A stretch of DNA of 57,586 nucleotides from Vibrio crassostreae 9ZC13 (GTDB lineage: Bacteria; Pseudomonadota; Gammaproteobacteria; Enterobacterales; Vibrionaceae), in contig NZ_AJYZ02000019.1 in NCBI RefSeq assembly GCF_000272045.2, positions 1,144,041-1,201,626 on the forward strand, given 5' to 3'. How positions within the stretch are numbered: position 1 is the stretch's first letter; each line of letters begins with the position of its first letter. Below, in pieces: positions 15,650-24,488 of this stretch. The position numbers and the translations under genes are program-made. The notes under the pieces are model-generated. The model had not been told where the DNA came from and made no database searches. It saw only the letters and a list, made by a program, of their open reading frames with translations.

Positions 15650-17461
15650 TTAGAACTCAACGCGGTAAACTGATGTGCTACCGCTCACTTCATTGCCGAC
15701 AGCGATAAAGTGGCTACCTGAACGCGTAAAATACTTAATTGATTCAGGACCTAGGTCACCCGCTTTAAAGTTGTAAGTATCGTTGTCGCAATCACCGTCT
15801 TCATCAACCTTAGTGCACACTGGTTGTGTGAAGTCTCGGTTGTTCAAGTAGCTGATGAAACTTGCGTTCTTAGGCTGTGTTACGTCGTAAACCATGATGC
15901 CACCTTGGCGCTCAAGTCCAATAAAGGCATAGTGCTTGCCGTTGATCTCAGCCACTTCGATCGCTTCAGGTTCTACGCCTTTATCATCACTACGATCGTC
16001 ACCGCTTTGGTTGTTATCATTGGTGCTGTTGAAGTTTGCAGGATCTTGCTCAAGTACGATTCGAGCAAAATCATCGCCGCTATCAAACACTAGCTCGCCT
16101 GACTCATCCCAGATAGAGAACGAGCGGCTGCCGAATGCTTGAACCTTTTGGTCAGCAGCGAGTGTCCCTTGTGGCTTAATCACTTTAAGACGTGCAAGTT
16201 GCTTGTTGTCTTTCAATGCGCCATCTAATGGGTGGTTAGCGTCAATATCTAACTTCTTGCCGCGTACTTCATCGACATAAGCGATACAAAAGTCTTTTTC
16301 TGTGGTGTAGTTTTCGGTGCCTTGATAATCGTCACCGTCCCACTCAAAACCTTTCTCATCACACATTTCTTGCGTAGTCTTGATGCCATATTCACGACCA
16401 TCACCTTCGTTCGCAGTCACGATGTAGGTGTTGCCATCAACACTGTAGCTAGTGATGCTATCTGGCATGTAGTGGCCTTCTAACATCGCGTAGCTTTGCA
16501 GATTACCGATATTTTTGTCTTTGTTTGACGCATCTAGCTTAGCGTTATCCCAAGGCTTTCCGCCTAGTCCAAGAATCGCATCCACATGTGCACTCGCCAC
16601 ATCAATCGCTGCCAACGCGTTGTTCTCTTGGAGGGCAACGTAGAGTTTTCCGTTATCCGCAAATGTTAGGTATTCCGGTTCAAGATCTTGAGCAACCGTT
16701 GCATTCGGCGCAGAGATTCGAACCTTGTCGGTCAGTTCTGTATGGCGAGACTGACCTTGATTGAATACCTTGAAATCAATCTGCGTGACTTTCGCTTGCA
16801 TCGGCCCATTCGCTAAATCGACCAGCGTCACAGAGCCTTCAGGGTCAATGCTGTAATCTGCATTCGGCTCACCTTCATTTGCGGATGCAATGTAACGGCC
16901 ATCTTTCGAAAAGCTAACCATATCTGGCAATGCGCCAGCAGCATAAGTGGTGATCAGCTCTAGCGTGTCTGAACGATAAAGTGCAATGATGCCGTTTTGT
17001 TGCTTATCAGCATTTTCAATCGCGACAGCAACTAATCCTTGATGAGTCGACACACTGTTCGCGGCACCAATATCAATACCCGAAGCTGCAGCCGCTGATT
17101 GAAGGTCGATAGAGCCCTCAGATGCTGGTGCGCTGTCAGAGTTTATCGATAACACATCGACTTTTTGTGCTTGAGCATTGACGACATAAAGCTTGTCGGT
17201 ACATGAATCGTAGCTGACGATTTCGGCTGCTGAAGTATCAAACGGGGCATCGGCAATAGCACGTCCAACCAGGCTGATTCCGGTTACCTCAGCATTGGAA
17301 GCGCTTGGCTGCTCGATGGATTGGCATTGAAAGCTAAAAGCATCAAGTGAGGTTTGAGATAGCGTATTCGCCGTAGATGATGTTGACTGAGAACATCCAG
17401 CCAGAGCGGAACTCACTGCGATAGGTAGTAATAAAGTCAGCTTATTAAATTTACGATTCAT
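15650..17461 (-). CDS. Choice-of-anchor I family lipoprotein (beta-propeller)
   Basis: A 603-residue secreted protein with a lipoprotein signal peptide (lipobox LAGC, Cys at about 22). The body is a seven-blade-propeller-like repeat protein with GRYIASANEGEPN, EPEYLTFADNGKLYVALQENNALAAIDV and GVEPEAIEVAEINGKHYAFIGLERQGGIMVYDV, the pattern of the choice-of-anchor I family, sometimes annotated as alkaline phosphatase. Here the anchor is lipid on the N-terminal Cys. Calcium-type acidic loops (DEDGDCDNDTYN) occur near the end. The enzymatic role is not certain. It is a single gene between two terminators. Confidence 0.85.
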   Translation of the reverse strand: MNRKFNKLTLLLPIAVSSALAGCSQSTSSTANTLSQTSLDAFSFQCQSIEQPSASNAEVTGISLVGRAIADAPFDTSAAEIVSYDSCTDKLYVVNAQAQKVDVLSINSDSAPASEGSIDLQSAAAASGIDIGAANSVSTHQGLVAVAIENADKQQNGIIALYRSDTLELITTYAAGALPDMVSFSKDGRYIASANEGEPNADYSIDPEGSVTLVDLANGPMQAKVTQIDFKVFNQGQSRHTELTDKVRISAPNATVAQDLEPEYLTFADNGKLYVALQENNALAAIDVASAHVDAILGLGGKPWDNAKLDASNKDKNIGNLQSYAMLEGHYMPDSITSYSVDGNTYIVTANEGDGREYGIKTTQEMCDEKGFEWDGDDYQGTENYTTEKDFCIAYVDEVRGKKLDIDANHPLDGALKDNKQLARLKVIKPQGTLAADQKVQAFGSRSFSIWDESGELVFDSGDDFARIVLEQDPANFNSTNDNNQSGDDRSDDKGVEPEAIEVAEINGKHYAFIGLERQGGIMVYDVTQPKNASFISYLNNRDFTQPVCTKVDEDGDCDNDTYNFKAGDLGPESIKYFTRSGSHFIAVGNEVSGSTSVYRVEF

Positions 17462-17603
17462 ATATCCTCCATAATTTGAATCGCGATCATAGAGGCCGCT
17501 TATGACAGTTATCTTTCCCTTTTGTTAACAATAGGTGACGACAATCGGTTTCTTTTACCCATAACAACAGAGGGTTAGAATGAGCATTTCATTAACAAGC
17601 ACA

Positions 17604-17643
17604 CAAAAAAAGGCGCACAAGCTGGCTGGTGCTTGAGCGCCTT
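17604..17643 (-). terminator. Rho-independent terminator after ompW
   Basis: AAGGCGCACAAGC and GCTTGAGCGCCTT form a 13-base stem with one mismatch; on the minus strand a run of T follows the stem. Confidence 0.85.
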
Positions 17644-17661
17644 AGTAAACTGAATCGTAGG

Positions 17662-18309
17662 TTAGAAGTTGTAACCACCACCGATCATGAATACCCATGG
17701 GTCGATATCAACGTCTGTTGAGTACTGAACACCACCCGCTTTGTATTTAGCTGTAGTGTCGATATCTGCGTACCAAACCGATGCGTTCAAGAACCAATCT
17801 TCATTGATCATGTAGTCCATACCGATGTTTGCAGCAAGACCCCAAGAGTCATCAAGAGACAAGTCGCTCAAACCAGCATCTTTGCCCGTACCATTAAGTT
17901 CTTCATCGAAAAATACGGTGTAGTTGATACCCGCGCCTACGTAAGGACGGAATTTGCTGTTTGCTTCACCGAAGTAGTACTGCACCATCAGCGTAGGTGG
18001 TAGGTGTTTTGTGTCAGCGATATCGCCTAGACCACCATGATTTGTAGAGATTGTATGAGAGAATGGCGTTGCTGCAAGAATTTCAAGACTGATGTTATCT
18101 GTAAACATATAGCCAAATGTCAAACCAAGTTGGGTGTTTGAATCCACACCAAATTTTGACCCCGATGTCTCCAGAACATCTCCACTGCTATCGTTAGGAG
18201 ATACCATTGCTGCACCTGCACGGATGATGAAATCACCTTCTTTATGAGCAAGAACGTTGGTTGACATAAGAGCCGCAATAACCGCAATACCACATACTGT
18301 TTTTTTCAT
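17662..18309 (-). CDS. ompW: OmpW-family outer-membrane protein
   Basis: A 215-residue protein with a Sec signal peptide (MKKTVCGIAVIAALMSTNVLA, cut after LA at about 21) and an eight-stranded barrel of the OmpW family: DFIIRAGAAMVSPND, LGLTFGYMFTDNISLEILAATPFSHTI, LPPTLMVQYYFG, KFRPYVGAGINYTVFFD and the terminal aromatic YNF. OmpW forms a narrow hydrophobic channel and is linked to stress and salinity responses. A perfect FNR box lies upstream. It is transcribed alone. Confidence 0.93.
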   Translation of the reverse strand: MKKTVCGIAVIAALMSTNVLAHKEGDFIIRAGAAMVSPNDSSGDVLETSGSKFGVDSNTQLGLTFGYMFTDNISLEILAATPFSHTISTNHGGLGDIADTKHLPPTLMVQYYFGEANSKFRPYVGAGINYTVFFDEELNGTGKDAGLSDLSLDDSWGLAANIGMDYMINEDWFLNASVWYADIDTTAKYKAGGVQYSTDVDIDPWVFMIGGGYNF

Positions 18310-18401
18310 TATAATTTCCTTTTGGGGGCTTAATCTTTGTTGGTGAATGAGTAATCATTTCTTATTTTGCGTGCAAGGTATCATAGAATAACCCTACTTT
18401 A

Positions 18402-18415
18402 TTGATGGAAATCAA
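18402..18415. promoter_or_regulatory. FNR box upstream of ompW
   Basis: TTGAT-GGAA-ATCAA is a perfect match to the FNR consensus. It lies about 100 bases before the ompW start, with a TATGAT -10 candidate on the minus strand (18385 to 18380) about 20 bases further downstream, so it is placed as a class II activating site. OmpW is known to be FNR-dependent in E. coli. Confidence 0.65.
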
Positions 18416-18709
18416 TTTGTGAAAATTTGTGATTATTTATGTAAATTTATATCGACCCGATCACTTTATCTCTTCATTTTATTGACAGTTTTGTAATGCA
18501 ACTTTTCCGTGCGTCATTTTGTTAATCCAATCCCTTCACTTTGCTCAGCTCTCTTTGGATCAAAATAGAGCAAGCCAATATCTCGCACGCATCATTTTGG
18601 TGCAGCTCTACAAGAATCAATCTTGCCGCGTATAATATTCAATGAGTTACATTTGGCTTAGTGCTTGCAAGTCTATGTTCATAATCATAAATACATTGAG
18701 GTTCTGATC
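18416..18709. other. ompW-glgC divergent intergenic region
   Basis: Together with 18310-18401 this is 400 bases without a gene. Apart from the FNR box and A/T-rich tracts near 18416-18450, I see no clear structure. The glgC promoter must lie in the right half. Confidence 0.4.
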
Positions 18710-19930
18710 ATGCAAGACACTCTAACAATCGTTCTGGCCGGCGGTGTTGGCTCTCGGCTTTCCCCTCTCACTGATAACCGTGCAAAACCTGCGGTACCCT
18801 TTGGTGGCAAATATCGAATCATCGATTTCACTCTCGCGAACTGCTTACACTCTGGGCTACGCCAAATTTTAGTGCTGACTCAGTACAAGTCTCACTCTTT
18901 ACAAAAACATTTGAGAGATGGTTGGTCGGTGCTTAACCCCGAGCTCGGCGAATACATCACCAATGTTCCCCCACAAATGCGAACCGGTGATAGCTGGTAC
19001 AGCGGTACTGCCGATGCAATTTATCAAAACTTGTATCTGCTTTCTCGCAGTGAAGCCAAGCATGTGGTGGTGTTATCCGGTGACCATATCTATCGCATGG
19101 ATTACGCGCCAATGCTCAAGCAGCACAAAAAGAACGAGGCCGACCTAACCGTGGCGTGCATGGAGGTTTCGATTGACGAAGCCAAAGAGTTTGGTGTGAT
19201 GGAGATAGATGAATCTCTAGAGATCAATAACTTTACCGAGAAGCCGCGTTACCCTGCCTGTGTACCTGGCAGGCCGACTCGAAGCATGGCTTCAATGGGC
19301 ATTTACGTCTTTGATAAAGAAGTGCTAACACAAGCGCTACTGGCGGACGCCGAAGATCCGAACTCAAGCCACGATTTTGGTAAAGACATTATTCCTAAGT
19401 TGGTCGGCAACAACAGTGTTTACGCATACAAGTTTGGGGATGAAGAAGGCCGAGTGACCCAAGATGCGTACTGGAGAGATGTTGGTACTATCGACTCTTA
19501 TTACCAATCGAATATGGACCTGTTAAAGCCAGCTTCGCCTATCGATTTATATCAACCTGATTGGGCGATTCGTACTTACGAACCGCAGCTGCCACCCGCA
19601 CGAACCATTGCTTCAGTTGAAGGTAATCAAGGAATATTCATCAACTCGATGATAGCGAATGGCGTTGTAATTGAAGGCGGCTCGGCGCAAAACTCAATCT
19701 TCTTCCCGAAAGTGAAAGTCAGCAATGCCGCGATTGTGATTGATAGTATTCTGTTTGAAGATGTTGAGATTGGAAAAAATTGCCACATACAAAACTGCAT
19801 CATCGACAAGAACGTTAAGGTGCCTGACGGAACCCAGATCGGTCTTGATGGCCTTGCCGATGCGAAACGCTTCCACATATCAAAACAAGGCGTGATTGTG
19901 GTGCCCTCTTCTTACCAATTTGAAGAGTAA
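18710..19930 (+). CDS. glgC: Glucose-1-phosphate adenylyltransferase
   Basis: A 406-residue ADP-glucose pyrophosphorylase, the committed step of glycogen synthesis. The nucleotidyltransferase domain has GGVGSRLSPLTDNRAKPAVPFGGKYRIIDF (about 11-40), the SGDHIYRMDY catalytic motif (about 124-133), FTEKP for glucose-1-phosphate (about 177-181) and AYWRDVGTIDSYY. A left-handed beta-helix domain follows (about 300-400). The ATG at 18710 follows TTGAGG; an upstream reading adds 15 residues without ribosome site. No glgA or glgB is adjacent, as is common for a second glgC copy on Vibrio chromosome II. Confidence 0.95.
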   Translation: MQDTLTIVLAGGVGSRLSPLTDNRAKPAVPFGGKYRIIDFTLANCLHSGLRQILVLTQYKSHSLQKHLRDGWSVLNPELGEYITNVPPQMRTGDSWYSGTADAIYQNLYLLSRSEAKHVVVLSGDHIYRMDYAPMLKQHKKNEADLTVACMEVSIDEAKEFGVMEIDESLEINNFTEKPRYPACVPGRPTRSMASMGIYVFDKEVLTQALLADAEDPNSSHDFGKDIIPKLVGNNSVYAYKFGDEEGRVTQDAYWRDVGTIDSYYQSNMDLLKPASPIDLYQPDWAIRTYEPQLPPARTIASVEGNQGIFINSMIANGVVIEGGSAQNSIFFPKVKVSNAAIVIDSILFEDVEIGKNCHIQNCIIDKNVKVPDGTQIGLDGLADAKRFHISKQGVIVVPSSYQFEE

Positions 19931-19966
19931 CCTTTAACGTTGGAATAGCTTTTCTTTAAACGAAAA

Positions 19967-19988
19967 AAGGCAGCGAATTCGCTGCCTT
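19967..19988. terminator. Bidirectional terminator
   Basis: A perfect 22-bp palindrome, AAGGCAGCGAA and its complement, flanked by an A run on the left and TTATTT on the right, between convergent glgC and yfcC-type genes. Confidence 0.88.
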
Positions 19989-20051
19989 CTTATTTACTCA
20001 CACAGCTTCAGTTAAGCCTTAACTGTCCATGTATTCGATTAAACAGAAACC

Positions 20052-21482
20052 TTAGAAAGGCCCTAACTCAATCATTTGAGCAATCACAACAGAAACCAAA
20101 GCGCCTACCGACCAGAACAAGAACAGTGGTAAGAAGAAGCGAACCCACTTGGTGTAAGGTACTTTTGCTATAGCCAATACCGCCAACAAGCCACCATTGG
20201 TTGGGTAAATATAGTTAGAAATACCATCACCCAATTGAGAAGCCAGTGCCGCCACTTGACGAGTCACTTCACCAATATCTGCCAACGGAATAATGATTGG
20301 CATGGTGATCACCGCTTGGCCACTGCCCGATGGAATGAACAGGTTGATCGCAGCCTGCGAGAAGTAGATCCCTGCTGCTGCCACAAGTTTAGAGCTACCA
20401 GAAATGATCTGTGCAAGATAGAAGATAATAGAATCAACAATCTTCGCGTCTTCCATAATGGTTAGCACTGAACGAGCAAAAAAGATGATCAGTACCGCGA
20501 TCAATACGTCGCTAACACCTTTGGTCCAATACTCACAGATCTTGTTCGGAGATAAACCCGCCACCAAACCCGGAATAATAGCCATCGCCACGAATGCACC
20601 CGCAATCTCGGTGAAGCCGAACCCCATCGTCAACGTGCCGAAGATCATGTATGCGAATACGCCCAAAAACGCGATGCCCGCAAGCTTTTCACGTGTGGTC
20701 AGTGTTTTCGCTTCAACATTTGATTCATAGTGGTAACCCGTGCCGTGTAACAAGCCTTTGGTCGGATCTTGCTTAACTTTGCGCGCGTAGTTAAGCACAT
20801 ACCTTGCACCCGTTAACAACATGAACATACCAACAATAAAGCGGTACCACATGCCTGAATACATAGGCAGTTCAGCGATAGTGTGTGCAATACCCGTAAA
20901 GAATGGGTTAGCCAAAGCGGCCGCGAAACCGGCACAACTTGCCAGTAAAACAACGCCAAGTGCCGTAATCGCGTCATAGCCAAGCTTGATACAGATCGGG
21001 ATCATCAAAGAGATAAAAATGACATCAAGTTCACGCATACCGGTGAAGGTAACGTTGAAGAAGATCGCCGTCATGATCACAGGCGCAATCACGTATAAGC
21101 CTTGCTTCTTTAGCTTAGTAGTTAGTGCAACAACGGATGCGTCTAACAGACCCATGTGTTTGATAATGCCAAAAGCACCACCCACAAATACCACAACGCC
21201 CATCACGCCAGAAGCGGATTTGAAGCCTTTAAAAAATGATTCGAAAAAAGAGGCTAATGTTGTTGGGTTGCTGGTCAATTGTGTGTAGCTGTCTGGGTCG
21301 ATAACCGTGCGGCCATTCATGACCACTCGCTCGAATTCACCAGCAGGGATGAAGTAAGTTGCAATTGCAGCAACGATCACCATGATAACCAAAGAGAGAA
21401 ACGGGTGGTTTACTTCTTTCTCTGTGGGCGCTGCGTTAGCAGCTTGAGATGTAGGTACGGATGTAGATACCGTAATCGTCAT
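20052..21482 (-). CDS. yfcC: YfcC-family carrier (DcuC/ArsB-NhaD-like)
   Basis: A 476-residue membrane protein with about 12 helices. The N-terminal HPFLSLVIMVIVAAIATYFIPAGEFERV, the GAFGIIKHMGLLDASV and the C-terminal INLFIPSGSGQAVITMPIIIPLADI plus SNYIYPTNGGLLAVLAIAKVPYTKWVRFFLPLF match the YfcC family of C4-dicarboxylate or basic-amino-acid carriers. The substrate is unknown here; in other bacteria YfcC relatives have been tied to acetate, amino acids or dipeptides. No metabolic gene is adjacent on this strand. Confidence 0.88.
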   Translation of the reverse strand: MTITVSTSVPTSQAANAAPTEKEVNHPFLSLVIMVIVAAIATYFIPAGEFERVVMNGRTVIDPDSYTQLTSNPTTLASFFESFFKGFKSASGVMGVVVFVGGAFGIIKHMGLLDASVVALTTKLKKQGLYVIAPVIMTAIFFNVTFTGMRELDVIFISLMIPICIKLGYDAITALGVVLLASCAGFAAALANPFFTGIAHTIAELPMYSGMWYRFIVGMFMLLTGARYVLNYARKVKQDPTKGLLHGTGYHYESNVEAKTLTTREKLAGIAFLGVFAYMIFGTLTMGFGFTEIAGAFVAMAIIPGLVAGLSPNKICEYWTKGVSDVLIAVLIIFFARSVLTIMEDAKIVDSIIFYLAQIISGSSKLVAAAGIYFSQAAINLFIPSGSGQAVITMPIIIPLADIGEVTRQVAALASQLGDGISNYIYPTNGGLLAVLAIAKVPYTKWVRFFLPLFLFWSVGALVSVVIAQMIELGPF

Positions 21483-21845
21483 ATAGACTCCTTATTTGTC
21501 AGCAACTAAGGTTCACTTAGCCGCCGGAGGGATTTTTGGAAAAACGAAACCCTTCACGCTGAACTAAGTTCGCGCTAATTTAGGTTGTTTCAAAAGGCCT
21601 TTGATAGATGGAGCTCTCAAATGTACATAGTGAAGTAGTGAGAACTACTCTCTTTGCGTCCGAGCAAAATGCAGATGTTCAGCCAAGTCAGGCCAAACTG
21701 AATGAGGTCATTACAAGCAGGTAAACAGAAAAGTCTGTTTTGGTAATGCGTTTTTTATCAATTACAAAGACAAGCGGCGCATACTAGCACAACGAGTCAT
21801 TAATTGTCAGAAAAGTGTGAGTTTCGTCATACTTTGGTGAGCAAA
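21483..21845. other. Intergenic region upstream of the YfcC gene
   Basis: About 360 bases with no convincing ORF. It should contain the promoter of the YfcC gene; no regulator site could be assigned. Confidence 0.4.
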
Positions 21846-21880
21846 AGAAAAGCGCCCACTAATAAGTAAGGCGCTTTTCT
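21846..21880 (-). terminator. Rho-independent terminator
   Basis: AGAAAAGCGCC and GGCGCTTTTCT form an 11-base stem around a 13-base loop. On the minus strand it follows the small ORF ending at 21895 and ends in TTTTGC, which supports that ORF being transcribed leftwards. Confidence 0.75.
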
Positions 21881-21894
21881 GCAATCGAATCGAG

Positions 21895-22200
21895 TTACTT
21901 AGGTGCTAATTCGTAGTTTTCTTGCATCTCATGAGGGGCAATCCCGTACTCATAATCCGCTAAGTAGCCATCCTTATAGACCTTCATTCCCTTCTCATCC
22001 CAGCTCACTTTGATCATCGCCGTGTTGCCATCTTCACTGCCTAACAGCTCCAGCATTTCTGCATCAATCTTAATGGCTTTGATGGTTTTAATACGCTTAA
22101 ACGGCTTAAATTCAGTGGCCGAGAATACGATGGCCGAGCGATAACGCTTAAGCTTGAGTCCAATCGCAAAGATTCTCGATTGTTGCTCAAACTGCAACAT
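21895..22200 (-). CDS. Small hypothetical protein, possibly 5'-truncated
   Basis: A 101-residue ORF that I do not recognise. The C-terminal half (SEDGNTAMIKVSWDEKGMKVYKDGYLADYEYGIAP) looks like a real soluble protein and a terminator follows it. The N-terminal part is richer in Lys/Arg/Ile and overlaps, codon for codon, an open frame on the other strand (22045-22437). The ATG at 22200 lies two codons after an in-frame stop and has no good ribosome site. It may be the surviving 3' part of a broken gene. Confidence 0.45.
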   Translation of the reverse strand: MLQFEQQSRIFAIGLKLKRYRSAIVFSATEFKPFKRIKTIKAIKIDAEMLELLGSEDGNTAMIKVSWDEKGMKVYKDGYLADYEYGIAPHEMQENYELAPK

Positions 22201-22437
22201 ATTGATCTAGGCTCAATTGATGAGTCTCGCATTTCAGAACTTGTGCGATTCAAAGTCGAAACGCCGGTTCGCTATGAAGGTGACATTAATTATTGGCGTC
22301 AGGGCGTCGAATTTCCTGTCGATCAACTGGCATCCAATAAAGAAGTCGATATTCGAGCACGCATTACCATACCCGAGTCTCAACTCACAGCAGGAGAGTT
22401 TCACTTCAATATGGAGTGGGCAGTTGAGTGTCTATAA
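22180..22437 (+). pseudogene. Open frame without a good start, probable 3' gene fragment
   Basis: The frame gives 85 residues from a TTG at 22180 and is open upstream to 22045, but holds no ATG before its end. The part after 22200 (SIDESRISELVRFKVETPVRYEGDINY ... TIPESQLTAGEFHFNMEWAVECL) looks protein-like, with beta-strand alternation. No family recognised. It lies head to head with the minus-strand small ORF, overlapping it, which is unusual for two intact genes and suggests a junction of two truncated genes. Confidence 0.35.
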
Positions 22438-22774
22438 ATTAGTAACTTAAGCTGAGTTTTTAATCAAAGAAGAAAAAGTGAGTGAGCTGGAAAGAAAATC
22501 AATGGAGTGACAAGTTCGGAATTATAAAACCGATAAAGAGAGATTCACTGGGAATTCGCTGTAGGTTAGCGCAAATTATCAAGGATGGAGTTTTTTTGAA
22601 CATGTCTTTAAAACACGAAACATAATATGCGATCAGTTCATCGGACTTTCAAGGGAGTAACAAGAGAATATTTGATAACACTGAAGTCAATCACACATGT
22701 GCTAATTCTCAGTTGGTTAATCTATGCGATGTTTGCTACGTTTAAATGACACAGTCATTGGAAAGGTATGATTT
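22438..22774. other. Intergenic region upstream of the HPF-like gene
   Basis: 337 bases, no ORF supported, no regulatory motif assigned. The promoter of the HPF-like gene must lie here. Confidence 0.4.
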
Positions 22775-23131
22775 ATGAAAATAAATGTTCAAACACATCA
22801 TGTATCAATTAACGACGAGTCACGCAAAGACATCGAAGGTAAATTCGAGAAGATATCTAACCATTTCCCATCACTGATCAGTTGCGACATCATCATTACT
22901 AAAGAACACGGTCAACATCAGGTTGAAGTATTCACCAACTACGAAGGTGTACGAGTAACAGCAAAATCGACAGACGATGTTATGTACCCAGCTATCGCTG
23001 CAGCACTTAAGAAACTTGAAGCGGGCCTAAGTAACCGTAAGGGACAATTGAAAGCCGACCTACACGAGAAACCAACAAGCACGAAGCCAGAGATTGCTTC
23101 GGACATCATCCAAGAGATGAAATTGGTATAA
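22775..23131 (+). CDS. HPF/RaiA-family ribosome-associated protein
   Basis: A 118-residue member of the sigma-54 modulation / ribosome hibernation family. It begins MKINVQTHHVSINDESRKDIEGKFEKISNHFPSLISCDIIITKE, the usual beta-alpha-beta start, and has GVRVTAKSTDDVMYPAIAAALKKLEAGLSNRKGQLK, the helix that contacts the 30S subunit. Family members inactivate ribosomes in stationary phase or cold. It is short (no long-HPF C-terminal domain) and not next to rpoN, so it is probably an extra paralogue. GGAAAGG precedes the ATG at good spacing, and a terminator follows. Confidence 0.88.
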   Translation: MKINVQTHHVSINDESRKDIEGKFEKISNHFPSLISCDIIITKEHGQHQVEVFTNYEGVRVTAKSTDDVMYPAIAAALKKLEAGLSNRKGQLKADLHEKPTSTKPEIASDIIQEMKLV

Positions 23132-23182
23132 ATCGATAAGTAGTTAAAGCGAAATAACGAATAGAAACTTATTAAGAATTTC

Positions 23183-23209
23183 AAAGCCAGCATACGTTGC
23201 TGGCTTTTT
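23183..23209 (+). terminator. Rho-independent terminator
   Basis: AAAGCCAGCA and TGCTGGCTTT around a five-base loop, followed by TT, 52 bases after the HPF-like gene. Confidence 0.85.
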
Positions 23210-23371
23210 CGATCTTAAAGCCAAGCAAACCTTCGCTTCTTTACCGTCCCTCGAATTCAGCTCAACCCCACATCATTATTAACGCCCTTAAGTTCTTAGC
23301 AGCTATAACAATCACTTGTGGGATTTGATACAGTTATAAGCAGAAATTTAGACCACAACGGAATGTTTATT

Positions 23372-23527
23372 ATGAAGAAAATCGCGTTGATACTTTTCCT
23401 TACTACTCAATTAATGGCTTGTACCGAGGTTGGCAGTGAAGCTTGGTGTGCGGATATGAAAGAAAAGCCTAAAGGTGACTGGACGGCTAATGAAGCGGGC
23501 GATTTTGCTAAACACTGTATTTTCTAA
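23372..23527 (+). CDS. DUF3012 small lipoprotein
   Basis: A 51-residue protein: lipoprotein signal MKKIALILFLTTQLMAC (Cys at about 17), then EVGSEAWCADMKEKPKGDWTANEAGDFAKHCIF, which is the DUF3012 motif nearly complete. The two later cysteines could form a disulfide in the periplasm. I chose the ATG at 23372 because the signal peptide starts there; the longer reading adds 18 residues that fit no signal. Function unknown. The HAD gene follows 78 bases later on the same strand. Confidence 0.85.
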   Translation: MKKIALILFLTTQLMACTEVGSEAWCADMKEKPKGDWTANEAGDFAKHCIF

Positions 23528-23605
23528 TCACGTTAGCTTCTAATTCTACATTGGGCTGAATTAATACGCTCTGTGTAAAACAATCCATGGAATAAGTGAG
23601 TTTTA

Positions 23606-24394
23606 ATGGAACACCAACTAGACAACAACTGGAAGCACATCGAATGGGTATTAACCGACGTCGATGACACGCTCACTTGGCAAGGTTCACTCCCTCTAGA
23701 AACCCTGATTGTGTTACAAAAGCTGAGAGACAATGGAATCAAAGTGGTCGCTGTAACGGGAGCCTGTGCTGGTTGGTGTGACCATATTGCGCAGCTCTGG
23801 CCTGTCGATGCCGTGCTTGGAGAAAACGGCGCCTTCTTACTAGAGAAGCAAGATGATGCATTACAACTCTCATCTGAAACACCGCTAGAACAAGTGCGTA
23901 AGAACCAAGCTAAGCTAAAACAAGAAGTTGAAGCGATCTTGTTGAGTTACCCCGACCTATCGCTAACTTTGGATCAATCTTACCGCTTGTGTGAGGTCGC
24001 GATTGATATCGGCCAAAACCGTAAGCCTGTTGATCCTGAAACTGTTCAAGCGGTACTCGAAAGAATACACGCTTTAGGCGCACACGCGATGGCAAGTTCG
24101 ATTCATATCAACGCTTGGTACGGCGAACACTCAAAGAAAAACGCCGTGCACCGTTTCCTGGCTAATAAAGGCTTATCGCTTGAGCAAATCCACAATCAAG
24201 CCTGCTATGTCGGCGATTCAATGAATGATCAGCAGATGTTCAAATCACTTCCACTTACCGTTGGCGTGGCAAACATTCAACATTATTGGGATAAGCTAGA
24301 GCATCATCCAAGCAGGGTCATGTCGCAGCCTGGTGGCTATGGGTTTGCAGAATTTGTGGATGCGCTGCTGAGGCTTAAAAGTGAAGTAATTTAG
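23606..24394 (+). CDS. HAD-IIB family phosphatase
   Basis: A 262-residue HAD hydrolase. Motif I DVDDT (residues 18-22, nucleophile Asp18), motif II VTGA (about 54-57), Lys in HSKKNAVHRFLANKG (motif III) and YVGDSMNDQQMF (motif IV) are all present, with an inserted type IIB cap between. The layout recalls sucrose-phosphate / mannosyl-3-phosphoglycerate phosphatases of the Cof type, but the substrate cannot be fixed. The ATG at 23606 is the first in frame. Confidence 0.87.
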   Translation: MEHQLDNNWKHIEWVLTDVDDTLTWQGSLPLETLIVLQKLRDNGIKVVAVTGACAGWCDHIAQLWPVDAVLGENGAFLLEKQDDALQLSSETPLEQVRKNQAKLKQEVEAILLSYPDLSLTLDQSYRLCEVAIDIGQNRKPVDPETVQAVLERIHALGAHAMASSIHINAWYGEHSKKNAVHRFLANKGLSLEQIHNQACYVGDSMNDQQMFKSLPLTVGVANIQHYWDKLEHHPSRVMSQPGGYGFAEFVDALLRLKSEVI

Positions 24395-24488
24395 ATAATC
24401 GCTCAGACTTTGAAGCAAAAATCGCACAAGTTTTCACTCATACGATTTCATTCATGTCATGTCCATCGATTAAACGGGCTCAACGAAC

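Noticed and set aside
17462..17520. Possible Pho box (CTGTCATA on the minus strand) before the choice-of-anchor lipoprotein
   Set aside because: Only one half site matches; the second repeat at 11-base spacing is absent.
20986..21288. Plus-strand ORFs inside the YfcC gene (also at 20458-20730)
   Set aside because: They are antisense shadows of a conserved membrane protein gene, with no ribosome site.
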